Shown here: positions 6,091 to 6,228 of the stretch, in pieces
Layout: every line of letters begins with the position of its first letter
Numbering within the stretch: position 1 is the first letter of the stretch
From: Geobacter sp. UBA1603
GTDB taxonomy: Bacteria; Desulfobacterota; Desulfuromonadia; Geobacterales; Pseudopelobacteraceae
DNA length: 6,228 nt
Assembly: GCA_002322035.1 (NCBI GenBank)
Contig: DCNF01000072.1
Location: 5,388 to 11,615, forward strand
Direction: 5' to 3'
Notes under the pieces: model-generated
What the model saw: the letters and a program-made list of their open reading frames with translations, nothing else
What the model was told of the DNA's origin: nothing
The model's database searches: none
Translations under genes and position numbers: made by a program

Positions 6091-6228
6091 AGGTCATCCC
6101 CCCCAGGTAGGCCTCGATCACGCGCGGATTGGCCCTTATCTGGGCCGGGGAGCCTTCGGCAATCAGTTCGCCACGGTCAAGCACATAGATCCGGCTGGAA
6201 ATTCCCATCACCATCTTCATGTCGTGTT
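6077..6228 (-). CDS. livG: C-terminal fragment of branched-chain amino acid ABC transporter ATP-binding protein LivG, cut by the right edge
   Basis: Reading leftward from the right edge (first whole codon ends at 6226), the frame begins [19 protein letters not shown] and continues [24 protein letters not shown], then MTYAQP before TGA at 6077-6079. This matches the LivG C-terminus: the switch histidine in the usual EHDM motif, the VLDxGxxIAEGxP strand, and the [10 protein letters not shown] ending. Its ATP-binding core is outside the window. The last residues after YLGG overlap the first 14 bases of livF in another frame, so the two ATPases are translationally coupled. A run of seven G residues on the coding strand (6104-6098) encodes the two glycines before this tail. 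Confidence 0.88.
   Translation of the reverse strand, partial: HDMKMVMGISSRIYVLDRGELIAEGSPAQIRANPRVIEAYLGGMTYAQP

Overview
This is a 6.2 kb, GC-rich, densely packed bacterial window. Gene content and order suggest a Gram-negative Desulfuromonadia/Geobacter-type deltaproteobacterium: a TonB with a Pro-rich spacer, a corrin a,c-diamide synthase, a cobalamin riboswitch in front of a CbiM-type cobalt permease, and liv-type ABC ATPases beside recO. That lineage is inferred from recalled protein resemblance, not from a search. No mobile elements, tRNAs, rRNAs or CRISPR arrays were seen, and no stretch over 300 bases lacks a gene.

The left part (1-3456, + strand) is a tight unidirectional run. It begins with the C-terminal end of a DUF294-type nucleotidyltransferase-like protein cut by the window edge. 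A TIM-barrel sugar-phosphate-isomerase-like protein starts 4 bases later, then tonB, then cbiA (cobyrinate a,c-diamide synthase). The tonB and cbiA genes overlap by ATGA.

The centre (about 3420-4650) is a B12/cobalt module. A cobalamin riboswitch begins inside the 3' end of cbiA; the cbiA stop codon overlaps the conserved AGGGAA box. It ends in a leader whose hairpin can cover the ribosome binding site of cbiM. CbiM carries a signal peptide whose predicted cleavage exposes the metal-binding Met-His N-terminus. A 93-residue two-segment membrane protein overlaps cbiM by ATGA and sits where cbiN normally lies. The T-component (cbiQ) and ATPase (cbiO) do not follow.

The right part (4637-6228, - strand) converges on this module with a 14-base overlap: recO, livF (branched-chain amino acid ABC ATPase) and the C-terminal end of livG, running livG-livF-recO.

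Taken together, cbiA (corrin synthesis), cbiM plus its small partner (cobalt uptake) and perhaps tonB (energy for outer-membrane uptake, possibly of corrinoids) fit cobalt/B12 acquisition and synthesis. Because the riboswitch is internal, B12 should repress cobalt uptake without directly repressing the genes upstream of it. I see no wholly new system. The most interesting points are the riboswitch built into a coding end and the ECF transporter reduced to its M and N-like parts.
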